A stretch of DNA of 64,000 nt. Source: Phlebotomus papatasi (taxonomy: Eukaryota > Arthropoda > Insecta > Diptera > Psychodidae). The notes under the pieces are model-generated. The model had not been told where the DNA came from, did no database searches, and saw nothing but the letters and a program-made list of their open reading frames with translations. This document shows, one piece after another, positions 10,470 through 24,600 of this stretch. Both the position numbers and the translations under genes were made by a program. How positions within the stretch are numbered: the stretch's first letter is position 1; every line of letters begins with the position of its first letter. The stretch is taken from assembly GCF_024763615.1 (NCBI RefSeq), contig NC_077222.1:86800001-86864000 (forward strand), given 5' to 3'.

Positions 10470-12416
10470 CATTAAGCGATAAATCATCTTTTTATCAGTT
10501 AATTTATTTTTTTTCTCTTTTTAATAATTAAGTGTTTCGTTTTTGTTTTTTTTTTTTAATTTTTCTTTATTTATTTATAAGAGAGCGTTTTTGTGATCCC
10601 TATGCCAGCTTCCATAGTAGATTTGATTTTTTTTTGTTTTAATTTTCAAACGTATCATCTTTATTTTTTTATCTTCTTGTTGGTTTGATTTATGGGCCAC
10701 ACATTTTTTTCTTTATTTTTAATTTTTTTTCTTTATTTACTTTTATATTTAAAATAATTTACGTCATTTTGATACAAACATTTTTTTCTTTGTGCTGTCC
10801 TTGGAACTTTGGCAATTTTCATCATGTTTTTTTTTCTTTTTCTTTGCATTATTTTCTTTTACACAAGGTTTTATTTTTTCCGTGATTTAATGTTTTTTTT
10901 TATCCTTTTTTAAGAAGTTTTCTTTTTTTTAATTTTATTTTTGCACAAAATAATATGCTGTCAAGTAAAAATTGTTCACATTGACTGGCTCCATATACAC
11001 AAAAAATTCTACTACATGAATATTCATCTTAATTTTAATATAATTCCTATTGAATAAATCTTGCCCGGAGCCCTTATCCATTCCATTTCAAAGTAAATTT
11101 CATCTTTTGAACGATGGAGAGCTCCAGGGACAAGACAAAAAATGCCACTGTGGATATTTTAATCCTTTTCGGAACCAACCCTGTCCACCCCGTCAATCTC
11201 AAAAAAGAGTCTTTAGCCAAATGAGGCGACAGTGCTGAAAAGTCATTTGTGTTCCAACCAGTGAAATCATCCTCTTTATTGTTTTAAAAGACTTTTGTCT
11301 CCTTCGAGGATCCAATTGAAATATCCTTTGACATTTCATCTATTTCAAGTGCTATCCCCCTTCTAACAGAGACTTCACATTTTATCTACTTCCTCTTCCT
11401 TCTTCAATCTACTTCAATCAATTAACTCCTCAAAAACTTCATCACGTGTTTAATTAAGCCAATAAAAATATAGTTTCTAATCGTTTTTATCTCCATCTGC
11501 ATTCCCTTTTAATCCCTTTCAAAATTACACAAATTTACACAATTAGAAAAATACTAGATTATTTCGAATATTTATGAATTCATTTTTATTTTGAATAACT
11601 TCTCATTTTGCTTTCTATTTGACATTGTTAAGTTTGTAAAAAAAAAGGAAATAAAATAGAAATTATGGAATTTTTAGTCTTATCGTTAAAAAAAAATTGA
11701 AAAAAAAATTATGAAGAAACTATTTTTCTAAAGAAAAAAAAATCCCTTAGTAAATTTCTTCCTTTTCCTACTTCATTATAATACATTCAATAGATACAAA
11801 CACTTTCGCAACGATGTACATTTAAATACACCTGTTTTTCTTTGTTTTCTTTAAATTTCCTCTTTTTCTAAATATATTTCAATATTATTTTCTTTTTCAT
11901 ATCATCATATTTTTTAAATGGAAAGAAAAAAAATTAAAAATATTTTCTTTATCATATTAGACAGTGTTCTTTTACGCAGCAACACAGAGATTTTCTTCAT
12001 CACGTTAAACCCAAAAAAAAAACTCGAATAGTTCAACTTTTTCCCTTAACACTCTTTCTCATGAAAATATAAATATAGGAAAAAAAAGTCTAATGGAAAT
12101 TAGAGCATATTTTTTTAATAAAAAAAAAGTGAAAAGTCTTCAAAGTCGTAATCACTCGATACGAAAAAATAAATTTTCTATAAAATACATTCTATAATAT
12201 TTTATGTAAAATAATTAATTAAAAAAAAGAGTGAAGTATCGGATAAAGAAAACTTATCTCTTCTACTACAATGCTATGGATGTTTTTATAAAAAACTAAA
12301 AAAAAGAGACGTAAAAAAAACTCTTTACACAAAAAAAAAGTGATTTTTCTCCTATCATACCTCACTCTCTAACCTCCTCCTAACCCTACCTCGTATCTCT
12401 CCTTCCTTCCACTTCC
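10470..12416 (-). other. pum: probable pumilio 3' UTR
   Basis: This stretch directly follows the pum stop. It is strongly A-rich on the minus strand, with long A and T tracts and no recognised transposon, unlike the MITE-dense DNA below 10.1 kb. Several AATAAA hexamers lie on the minus strand (TTTATT on plus near 11586, 11275, 10939, 10860 and 10565). The 3' end therefore cannot be fixed. I saw no UGUANAUA on the minus strand between 10.5 and 12.4 kb when scanning by eye. The extent is an inference. Confidence 0.5.
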
Positions 12417-12681
12417 TTACAGAACACCATTGCTTGGTGGTCCAATGGGACCCAGTCCCTCAGTATTGGCCGTCAGTGAGCTCCCTACGGCATTTGTTGA
12501 TTTCATGAAAAACTTCTCCAACTTCGATATTATATGTTTTCCATATGTGTATTTTCTCAGTGAATTCATATGTGGTCGGATCTTATGCATAAGATTCTTT
12601 CGCTGCGTCGGTTCAGACACATCAATCATCTTCTGAACCACATAGTTAGCATATTGATCCTTCATCATGGTGTAAAGGGAA
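12417..12681 (-). CDS. pum: pumilio last coding exon (PUF repeat 8 and C-terminus)
   Basis: The exon begins after TTGTTCCAG, completing a GGT codon, and reads SLYTMMKDQYANYVVQKMID. This is repeat 8 with the N,Y,Q triplet that reads U1. The C-terminal cap follows (IRPHMNSLRKYTYGKHIISK, LEKFFMK), then a short tail ending LGPIGPPSNGVL and TAA. The tail after LEKFFMK is only about 30 residues; the fly protein has a Ser/Thr-rich tail of roughly 100. It keeps the same terminal LGPIGPP motif, which confirms that this is the true stop. Confidence 0.97.
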
Positions 12682-15600
12682 CTGGAACAAATTCAAAAAG
12701 TCAATCACCTACAATATTCATCAAACTTATACCGGCAAATTAATCGATGTTTTGCAAATCCCAGGGAAACCCCCCAATAAAAAACACTCAAATAAATATT
12801 TTCTCATCCATTCCTTCCCATAGATAGATAGTTAAAGCTGCCTGCACATTGGATAAATAATATCAAAATGTTTATTGAAGAAAATAATTAAAATAAAATC
12901 CAAATGAAATGGAATATTAAAATAAATGGATTAACTTATGACCTCTACACACTGAAGGAATTTATGTCCATATTTGTCAATATTGAAGAAATTTTTAGAG
13001 TGCTCTACAAATATTTAAATAATTTACTTGATTATTTTAAATATATACAAAAACTAGAAATAGTGTATTCAAATTCTTCTATTTTGAAGCCACATTTCAA
13101 TATTATGAATTTTTTTTTGTCAAAAATCCTTCAATTGCTGCTAGAAATTGTGTGAAAAATAATTCTTGAAAAAAGGTTAACCTTTACAAATGTTTATTGT
13201 TGAGATTTAAAATAGTTATTATTTTTTCAATTGTGCCCCTATATTCTTAAATCCCGAATAGACCAAAATTCCGAACGCCAAAATACCGAAAAGCCAAGAT
13301 CCTGAAAGCCAATACCCCTAAAATCAAAATCCCGGAAACGAGAAAATCCCGAAAACCAAATTTTCGAAAAATCACAATCCCGAAGAGTCGAAAATCCCGA
13401 AAAGCCTCTATCCCGAAAGCCACAATATCAAAAACCAAAATTCCGAAAAGCCAAAATTCCGAATGGACCAAAATACCGAACGCCAAAATCCCGAAAAACC
13501 AAGATCCTGAAAGCCAATGTCCCGAAAGTCAAAATCCCGGAAACGAGAAAATCCCGAAAACCAAATTTTCGAAATATCACTATCCCGAAGAGTCAAAAAT
13601 CCCGAAAAGCCTCAATCCCGAAAGCCACAATTTCAAAAACCAAAATTCCAAATGGACCAAAATTCCGAACGCCAAAATTCAGAAAAATCAAGATCCTGAA
13701 AGCCAAAATCCCAAAAGTCAAAATTCCGGAAACGAGAAAATTCCGAAAACCAAATTTTCGAAAAATAACTATCCCGAAGAGTCAAAAATCCCGAAAAGCC
13801 TAAATCCCGAAAGCCACAATCTCAAAAGCCAAAATCCCGAATGAACCAAAATTCCGAATGCCAAAATCCCGAGAAACCAAGATCCTGAAAGCCAATATCC
13901 GCAGAGCCAAAATCCAGAAAATCAAAATCTCGGAAACAAGAAAATTCCGAAAACCAAATTCTCGAAAAATCACTATACCGAAGAGTCTAATTCCGAAAAG
14001 CCTCAATCCCGAAAGCCACAATCTCAAAAGCCAAAATCCCGAATGCCAAATTCCGAATTCTTAAAAGTGTCATAACTACTCCAACTATTGCACTCGTGCT
14101 TGGAAAAAGCAGAGGAAAATTTTGTGTGATCAATCGTCAACATCTAAAACAACGGTGCGTAAATACTTGCTTACTTGATTTTTTCTTAAGTTTTGTCTTA
14201 TTTCAGGATGGCAGAACGTTTGAAAGTGAGTTCATTTAATTTTCTAAGTTAATTCGGAATTACAACAATTAATTAACAATTTCAGGATTCCGTTCTCAAG
14301 CATTTCGATTTGAGAAGAAAAACAACACAACGTGCTCGAACAAAAAACATGAACTTTATGCCAAGATAATCATACGCGTAAAAGAAATTCCAGGAGTGGC
14401 GAAGACGAAAAAGATGACCACTGACAGGATGAAAAACTATAATAATTTACTAAAGCAAAAAATAAGTGAAAATTAAAACAAGTCCGTTATTATTCTTTCT
14501 TAATCATTTTTGAGCAACTCGTTGGTTTAAAAATTTTCAAACTTCCAACAGTTTCTTTTAGATAACTTTTCTCTAAAAAAAAACCTGAAACGAACAGAGC
14601 TCTAAAATCGGTAAGGTTTGAAGGATTCGGGATTTTGTCTTTTGGATTTTAGTTTTCAGGATTTTGGCCGGCACCAAAGAATATTTTTGAGCAACCTTGT
14701 GTAAAATTTGAATACTAAAAATGGTAGTTGAGCACTAGTATAATATTATAAGAATTATTTCAAAATTGGTGCATTAAAATTCAAAATCTTAATATTTTTA
14801 AGCAATAAAAAGATTAGAAATTATAGAGATTATACTTTTTCTTCTTCAATAAACATTTTTTAAAATATATTTTCTAGCACAAATGCGAAAAATTTTCAAT
14901 AAACAAAAGACAATTTCAAATACAGTTCACTTTATAAATTGGATAAAGAAATTAACTTGTTGCGCTTGCTGAACTTAATGTTGATATTATTTTATTTCAA
15001 TATCCCATTTTAATAACGTCCAGAAACCAATTTTTAAACTTCAAATTAAATCTTCGGATGTTTTCGCAAACTCTTCAAAAAATATCGGTTTTGAAAATCC
15101 AATGAAATTTTCACAACTTAGACCTATAGGAACGTTAAAAATTACGATTAAAAATATAAGAAATTATTGATAAAATTTATAAATGTATTCTTTGCTCAAT
15201 TTCTTTTCGTTATTTCAACACGAAAATTTAATTTAAATTGCAAAAATGTATGGGTTTTCCGAGTTTTCCATTGTATTAGTTCCCCAAGTTCCCTGAAAAG
15301 TGTAAGGGTATCTTGAGAAATTCAAGGATTCCCTGATAAATTTATGAGTCTCGGGTTTCCTAAAGAGTGTAAGGGTTCCCTGGGATTTATGGATTCTCTG
15401 TGAAAAGGTATGGGTTTCCAGGTTTCTTAAAAATTGTATGGGTCCCCCGAGTTCCCTAACAAATGTGTAGGTTCCCTGAAAAATGCATAGTTCCCCGGGT
15501 CCTCTGAAAAATATATGTGTCCTCTGTGAGAAAGTATGACTTCCCCGGGTTCCTTGACAAATGTATGGATACCCGGGTTCCTGGACAAAGGTATGGGTTC

Positions 15601-18600
15601 CCCTGATTCTCTAAAAAACAATGTGTCCCTGAAAAATGCATGGTTTCCCGGCGGGTCCCCTGAAAAATTTATGGGTCCTCTGTGAGAAAGTATGACTTCC
15701 CCAGGTTCCTTGACAAATGTATGAATGTCCGGGTTCCTGGACAAATATATGGGTTCCCCGGATTCTCCATAAAACAATGTGTCCCTGAAAAATTCATGGT
15801 ATCCCGGCGGGTCCCCTGAAAAATTTATGGGCCCTTTGTGAAAATGTATAGGTTCCCCGAGTTCCTTGGCAAAGGTACGGGTTCCTCGGGTTCCTTGACA
15901 AATGTACGAGTTCCCTGTACAATTGGCTCTAGTTTCCTGAATTGATTTACCCGTAATCTTGTCCGTAATCACTTTTTTAAAAAGAGATTCAAAATTCAAA
16001 CATGGTTTCTTAAACTTTCCTGATTTAGAATTTTTATCAAACATTCTTTCTCTGTTCTGTTTCCCAGATTTTTTATTATTTTTGTAAGAAGAATTACGTA
16101 AATTAAGTAAATATTTAATTTGAATATTTTTAATCCGATCAGCTGATCGCTATCACTATATTTTCTGAACTCGATTAATAACCCGTTTTAATTATTCCAC
16201 TGTAAAAATGAACAGTGTATCAATGAACTTGTAAACATGGTAAATTTATGTATACTTAAAAAAAAGTGTTAACCAAGAACCTGTAAATTGCATTACTCAA
16301 CCACTTCCTCTGTTAAATTCCGTTCAATGAATTGACCAAATGACCAAGATCTGTATACAACACATTATGCGTTTTCAGAAGACAAGAAACCAGGTTCAGA
16401 TATGTTGATAAAACAAGTCTGCGCTAGACTAATAAAATTACATGTTGTGTGCCTTCTCATTTACATAATGCGACCGTAAACTTGTGCTAGATGCTTAATT
16501 ACAAACATTTTAATCAAAGGAGAGAATTCACCGCAACGGCTAGTCAATCGTCAGTTGGAACCTGTTTGTTTGCATTTCTTGGGGCTGTGTGCCAATTGAT
16601 GAGCACACACGTTCTTTTGCTCATTACGCACACCCTCTTCTTCCAACAGGAATTGTTTGTCTTCACTCATCTGGTCCCCTTTAGTCGAACCTGTGTCCAC
16701 TCAATTTAGGACTCCCTTTCACATTCGCCCATTATGGAAACCCAAGCCAGGAACACACTCCAAAAACTCAAACAGGGACCCTCTTCCCCAGGAACTGCCC
16801 TTGTCCACCCTCCTTCCCTTTACAATGACAACAATACTCACCCATCATTGAAGGAGCAAACCTCATCAATTAGATACGCTCTCTCAGCTCTTGTAGCATG
16901 TGTAACACATTTCTCCACGACATTTGATGCAAACTTATGCTGCGATAGGACTAAAACTTTTCCCCTAACACTCGCAATAAGAACAGACTTGTCCTCAGGC
17001 TTTCCATGTTCTGCAAGAAGGCGACAAAACAACATTTTTTTTTCACATATAAAACACAATTCAATAAAATAATGAGCTTGAAAGTCAAATACATTTCTTT
17101 TCCTTTTTTTAGAGAAAAAAAAATACACAAAACAGTGCAAATGTCGAACAGTAGAATATTCCTCACTAATTTCATTTTCCCCATTTTCTTGAGATTTCTA
17201 TCAGGATTTATTTAAGACTGCAATTAACACTGTAGAGATATTCTAATGATAATAATGTATTATTCAAATATACCCGAGCAAATGGCACAAGATATTCAAG
17301 CTTTCTAGTTAAAAAAAAAACACTTGAACCATAACCTTCAGACAAAACACAACTCATGATGATAAAGATCTTTCTAAATGCTGAAATATTAGCACTTTAT
17401 TTTCTCTTAACACCAATATTTCCTATCCAAGTAGAAGAGTGCCGGAATGACCGGAACTAAATAATACACATACCAAGTTTGAACATATTTTCCACCGAAT
17501 GCTCTAAATTTATAGAATTAAAATAGTTCAACTGAAGATAAACAAATGGAAATGCTTTTCATTTTTTGCTATCTACGGATTATTATGTCATTTTAAAAAA
17601 ATTATATAGGGGAAAGTACTCTCCCTTCGAACGTTCATGCCTTCGAATAATGTGAATTTTCTTTTAGTTTTCCCAAGAAAATTACACATTTCTATTAAAT
17701 ATTAGTTGGCTTATCATCAATTGTTGATAATATCGTGATAATTTAGTGTAAATCTATCACGAAAAACAAAAGAAATTCACATTATTCAAAGGCATGAACG
17801 TTCGAAGGGAGAGCACTTTCCCCTACACAAGAATATTTAAATATCGAAGAACCTGGGGCAAATTGTAACAAGACGTAATCATCAAAATTCGATTTTGATT
17901 AAATTAAGTTATTTTCAACAATTTTGAATTAAGGCCTCTCTACACAAAGGACGAAATTTTCGCAAAAAAAATGTCTTTTGGACGGAATTTTGACATTTCG
18001 TCTAAAGGGGTTACTTGAGTCAAGAATACAAAAAAAAAAAGAATATTTTCTCTAATTTTTTTAGCATTATAAGAAAATTATTTAATTAAAGCTCTTAGGC
18101 ATATAAAATTACAAACTTTAAAGTATATTTTCTAAAATTTGTAAACATAAATTTTAAAAATTCAGCCATTGAAATCTTATTTTTGAAGAAAACATACTTT
18201 TCGGTGGACCAGATTTTTCAGACTTAGGGCAAGATGGGGTAATTTGGAATCTTGTCTATTTTGGAATTTTGAAATTTTCTCACTCTTTTAGATGGTCAAA
18301 GGCAAAAATAAAACCACGAAGAAGTAGAAAACTTTACATGCGAGAATACTTCCACATTTTGTCATATAAACTGTTAGGAAATCTCACAGTTCCAAATTAG
18401 ACATGTTTCCAAATTACCCTATCTTACCCTAGTTCATCTGAAAACCAAAAATTTCCTGTTAGCTGATAAATAAAGCTAGTCCTTGAACAAAGAATTTTAT
18501 ATTTACTTGATCACAACTTAGTCTACAAAACAAAACCTCGTGTAAAATACGTCAAAAATAGTATTTTTAGCATTAAATTCTCCCAAAAATTTAAAATTTC

Positions 18601-21600
18601 ATTTTTTTCCAAAATCCTTCGTTCAAGGATTAGTTTAACTCATCAACTAAATGAAAATATTTGATTTTTGGCTTTGAGATGACCAATTCCGTGAAATCTT
18701 TTCACCGAAAAGTACGTATATTTTTTTCCGAAAGGTCTACGAAAACCAAGTCCCTGAGACATAATTTTTAAAACTTCTAAATAAAAATTTCAGAAAATAT
18801 AGTTTAAATGTTGTACTTTTATATGCTAATAAGCTTGAATTAAATAAATTCTTTATTATGATCAAAAGAATATAGAGAAAAATATGCTGTTTTTTGTCTA
18901 TTTTGACCCACTCACTGTGGTACATTATGAGAAATTTCATGGATTTTACAGAATTTTTGACAAAAAATGGTTTTTTGAAGGAAATTGCATGTAATACAGT
19001 AGGTAGAAACGTCAAAATTCTGTCAAATATGATTTTTTTAAAGAAATTTCCTCCGAACGTGTAAGAAGCCTTAATGTGTAGACGATTTTTTCAAACATCA
19101 AATTCAGTTCAACGTATTTTGTATCAAAAATTTTTGAAAGAAATTAATTTAATACACATTGGAATAAAATTCAACAAAGTAATTTTTGACAGAATTTTTG
19201 AAGGAAACCGTCACAATTCAAGATATTTTTGTCCGCTAGAAAGTGTTAGAAAAAATGTTTGTGTAAATTCCTTTAATTTGAGCAATTTCTAGTGCAAAAT
19301 CAGAAGAAATGTTCCTTCAAAGCTGGATTGGATTCCGACAAAACCGACATTTCCGGAAAAATACTCTTCTTTTGGATTTTTGGAAACGTATCCAGAAAAA
19401 TTAGAAAAACCCAATAAATACTGTTCCAAGGGTCCCAAGGAATTTCGACAAAAACTTTTTCACTTTCCGGCGGTGAAACAACAAATTTTTATAAAAATTT
19501 CATGAAAGAACCACAAACTTGCGAATGATAACAATCTGTCAAAAATTTTTGAAGAAAAATAAATCCAATATGGAGGCTTTTGTCTTCAAAAAATCTTTCA
19601 AAAATCTTTCTTAATGGCTCTTACACATTGGGAACATTTGTCAAAAATTTGGTTTTTGAAGGAAATCGTATGCAGTGCTGGAGGTGGAAAAACATCAAAA
19701 TTCTATCAAAAATGCATTTTTTCACGAAAATTTCTCCCAATATGTAGAGGCCAAAGTGAAGGTATTTTTCTTCAAAAATTCATTCAATAAATTGAACATA
19801 TTCTTTCAAAAAATCTTAAAATACTTTTTTATGACACCAGTTCCAACAGCTTAAGTCAGTAAAGAAATATTTTGAATACTGAATTTGACAAGTTGACAAT
19901 TGAATAGCAATATTATCAATAAAAATATTTTTTTTTAAATAAAATATTGGCTGAGAATGCCACATAAATCTCTCATATTATTTTTCAGTTACATTTGAAA
20001 GTGACTCTCTGATAATTAAAACATTTTGGAAAATTAAAAAAAAAAAACATAGAAGGGTAAATGGAAGTAACTGAACATGGGGCAGTTTCGGGCATGCTTA
20101 GTTTTCGAAAACACAATCTTTTGGGATAATATATTGTATGCTGTATTTTTTTTTTCAGATAGACAAGATAGGAAACACCAGTTAGACTTAGTTAGCCCTA
20201 ATATAGGGAAAAGTTCCCAAGCTTCGTAAGATCCCTAACTTCATAATGACTAAATTTTTCCTATGTTACTAAGTAAATATGACTCATCGTTCCCATATTT
20301 TAAAAACTAGGGGAAAGTGTCCTGTTTTTAAAATATATTGCGGAGTCACATTTATTCAGAAACATAGGAAATATTTAGTCATTATGAAGCTTTGGGACTG
20401 AGGAAAGCATGGGTACTTTCCCCTATACACCGTAAAAAATTTCGGTACATATTTGTTTGTTCCAAAAATTAACTCGTCCACGAACACCATAATTTTTGGC
20501 ACAATCTTATTCATTTTACGAAACTCAAAAAGATGATCAATAGTAGTAACGAATTTGTTTTAAAACGTAGCTCGTCCACGGACACCAAAGATTTTTGGAA
20601 TAAATTTGTACCTTCCAAGAGGAACAAAAAGATACCCAATAGTAGTAACGAATTTGTTCCAAAAATAGCTCGTCTAGTATAAAATCGTATCCATCCTCTC
20701 ACACTCAGTTACCCGACACCAACGAGGCGAGGAGAATGCCAAATCTGTAGTAATTTTCGTGCTACATAGTTTCACTTTTTTAATTCGAGATTCCCTTCCC
20801 CCTCCTGCTGCCAGCAATCGCATATGATTTCGTCATGAACGCGTCTGCATAAAACACTTTTAAGTTGATTTTTATTTGATATTCCTTATGAACTTTCGCC
20901 ACCGAAATTTATCTCGACTGAAGTATAAGCCTTAAATGTAAGACGAAATCTTTTACATGAATTTGTTCCCGACAATGGGAACAAAATATTCTCCGTATGA
21001 GTAACAATTTCGTTCCAAAAATTACCTTTTCCACGGACACAGAAAATTTTAGGAACAAATATGTTACAGATGTAGGAATAGTATTGTTATAAAAAAAATG
21101 TACCAATTTGTTCCTGACAATGGGAACAAAACAGCCGAGTGCAAAAAATTCTATTCCAACTTTTAGGAACAAATTTATATAAAACGAATTCAACTCAAAT
21201 TTGTAGACATTTCATCGTATCAAAACAGTTTCAAAAGAAAACTCTAACAAAATTGTAACTATATTTCGTAACGAAACTGTAAAGAAAACTTTTTGGAACA
21301 AACAAATATCTTCTCTAGGTACAAATCGATTCCAAAAAAATTTGTTCTAAGGAAAACTTGTTCCAATATTTTGGTAAGTCTCCAAAAGTTTTTACAGTGT
21401 ACTTTCCCCTATACTTTAAATAACTCTTATAAAACTTCAGCCGCCTAAACTGCCCGTCAAACCCCTATTTATAAATAATGTAAGTACAAAGAGACTGGAA
21501 ATGTGATTGTTTACCCATTTTTTGGAATGTCATCTTCTAAATTTCAAAACAACTTTACAAAAATAATCTAATAATTATTTTGAACAAAAAATTTATAAAA

Positions 21601-24600
21601 CAAAGTGAAACAAGTTGATAAATTTTTTAAGGTAAAAGCTTTCCATTAAATAAATCAGAGAGGAGTATAAAAGTTATGCAGGTCATAGGTCACTCTTATG
21701 CTGACCCACTTTATCGTAAAAGGATTCAGTTGTAGCATTCCTTCAAACTTTTAATAAATAATTTCCTGTGACAAAAGACTTTTCTCTGTGACAAACAATT
21801 CATTTTTCCACTGAATATCTGTTTAATATTTTCAAGTGAACCGGAACAATAATTTAAAAAATAAATTAATTAAAAGACATGTTAAAATTTCTTCAGATGT
21901 TTGACTGAAGAAAATATTCCAAAAATATTCCCAGTCAAAATTAATTTAAATTCCAATATGATGATGAGTCACTATTTTTAGCGTGACACTGTAACGATTA
22001 TGAAGACGAGACGACGATGGAGAAAAATAAACCAAACAATAATATATGCTAATTTTCGGAAATATTTTGTTAAAATAAACGACATTAATGAATATTAAAG
22101 ATATGAAAATTGTGAACAACGTAATAACAATTTTTTTTGTCATATTTATAAATTCAAGAGAGGCTTTTAGAAAACTTTGAATGAAATCATTATTTTTGGT
22201 AAAATTATTAAAAAGGAATTAAAGGATAAAAAGAAAAGGACACTCACCCAGAACATGTTGAATGACATAATTTCCGTATTGATCTTCAATTAATTGATTT
22301 GTGTGCGTATGCAATTCGGCCAAAATTGGAGCTGTCTGTTCGGCCGTACAGTGCTCCAAGATGCGCTGAATCACACGACATCCATAGGGATGTGTACTCA
22401 AGGTATACACTTGTCCAGCAAAAGCATTAATAATGAACTGCAGAGCACTCGGTTCGACACATTCAATACATTTCTGCACCACGTGATTACCATTTTGATC
22501 TTTAACACACTTCAGCACATGCCCATCGAGTTCCCGGACAATTTCCTGCTGCTGCTCCGGTGGAATGCTCTCCAGTGCCTTCTGGATCACACGACAGCCA
22601 TACATTTGAAGTGCCAGTGGCAGAACATGACCTTTGACCTGTTGTGCCAGTGTGGATTTTTGCTCAGGTGTTCCGTACTCAAAGAACTTCTGAATGACAT
22701 AATTTCCAAAGACATCCGTCATCAGACTGTATGCCGATCCAAGGATCTCCTGGAATACCATTTGTTTCTCAGGAGTTGTGGCACGTTCGAGCTTCTGCTG
22801 GATAAATCGCGATCCATGTTGATCCTGTGAAAATTCCACAATATGATTTTCCAAATCGCGCAACACCAAATTCGGGAAACGCTGATTCCGGAAGTCTTCC
22901 AGCATGCGCGATCGACCAGGTTGACGGTCCAGCGGAGCCGCAGGATTTCTCACGGTATTGGTCAATTTTGAAAAGATGGAATTATTGGAACCGAAGATGG
23001 TATTGGCCGTCGAAAGTCCAACTGGTGCCAGTTGAGTTCGGAATTTTGTCTCTGCCCCAGGAGCTCGATTTGTCACCAAGCCCCCAATTCCCGATGGTGG
23101 CGGTGTAATGGGGGCACCATGGGGACTAGCCGAAGCTGCTGTCACAGTTCCAAGGGCTCCATAATTCCCTACTGGCCATTTGGCAGCTGCAGCATTTCTC
23201 GCCGCCGTCGACGTAGTGTAGTCCAAGGATGACGGACTAAAGGCTGATGTATTGCGATCAAAGGAATCGCGACGTGCCGACAGAGATGAATTCAAACCTA
23301 TTTTGCAAAATAACAAAAAAAAATCCCAAATTATCCCAACAGAAATTCCAATAAACACTCAAAGTCAACCACAAAAAAAAAACATTGAAAAATTAAAAAT
23401 ATTCCTCGGACGCAATTTCTCAAGAAAAACCAACCAATATTCAATTGTTCTATCCTCAGTGGATCCCACATCATGAAATTCTCACACAAACTTGCTCAAA
23501 TGTTTCCCTTCAGAAAGCCCGATAAGAACTGAGAAAAAGGAAAATATTGAGATCATACGAGGATCTATTGACGAATGGGGAAGGGAGAGAAAAAGATGAA
23601 TTCTTCAGAGAAAAACATTCTACAAAAGAAAAACACAAGCACGCACACACAAATTTGCCACTTTGGACTTTGAACAGCAATGGACTGATTGGGTCATAAA
23701 AAGGGGATGGAGAGGGCGAAAAAAGTATTTCAATGCAAAATATGAATCATGATCAAACATGTTCAAAATCGACATCATAAAAATGAGACACAGAGATGCA
23801 TAGACGACCCCTTGAATAATTCCAAGCAATTTCTTAGAGTGGTCAGTAATTTTCCTAAAAACAATTCAATAATCACAAATGAATTATCATGTTGTCCAAC
23901 GTATAATACCCAACGCACAATAACTTTTGTTTGTAAATATGTTTTCAATATATTCTATGAGGGAAAACGAGATAACTGGATGTCTGACTCACTCTCATTG
24001 AAATGTCAAAAACATGTTTACAAACAAGTCATTGTGCGTTGCATAATGGTCAGCGCACAATAACTTTTGTTTGTAAACATGTTTACAAAATTTTCCAAGA
24101 GAATAATGCACAACGCATAATAATTTTTGTTTAGTAAACATGTTTTTGACATTTCAATGAGAGTGACTGAAACATAGATCTAGTCATCTCGCTCATTCTA
24201 ATGGGAAATTTTGAAAACATGTTTACAAACAAAAGTTATTGTGCGCTGGTCATAATGCCCAGCGCACAATAACTTTTATTTTGTAAACATGTTTTTGACA
24301 TTTCAATGAGAGCGAATGAAACCGACATCTAGTTATCTTGCTCTCTCTCAGAGGAAATTTTAAAAACATGTTTACAAACAAAAGTTATTGTGCGTTGGGC
24401 ATAAGCGAGACGACTAGATCTAGATCTCACTCACTCTCATTCAAAAGTCTAAAACATGTTTACTAAACAAAAGTTATTGTGCGTTGATCATAATGCCCAA
24501 CGCACAATAACTTTTGTTTTGTAAACATGTTTTTGACATTTCTGTGAGAGTGAATGAGATCTAGATCTAGTCATCTCGCTTACTCTAAAGAGAAAATTTT

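Noticed and set aside
13247..14064. Repetitive open frames on both strands (FRDFG-type and NPESQ-type)
   Set aside because: They are translations of the minisatellite; both strands and several frames stay open because the unit lacks stops.
22294..23232. Plus-strand frames of 66-178 codons opposite the PUF exon
   Set aside because: Antisense shadows of pumilio exon D.
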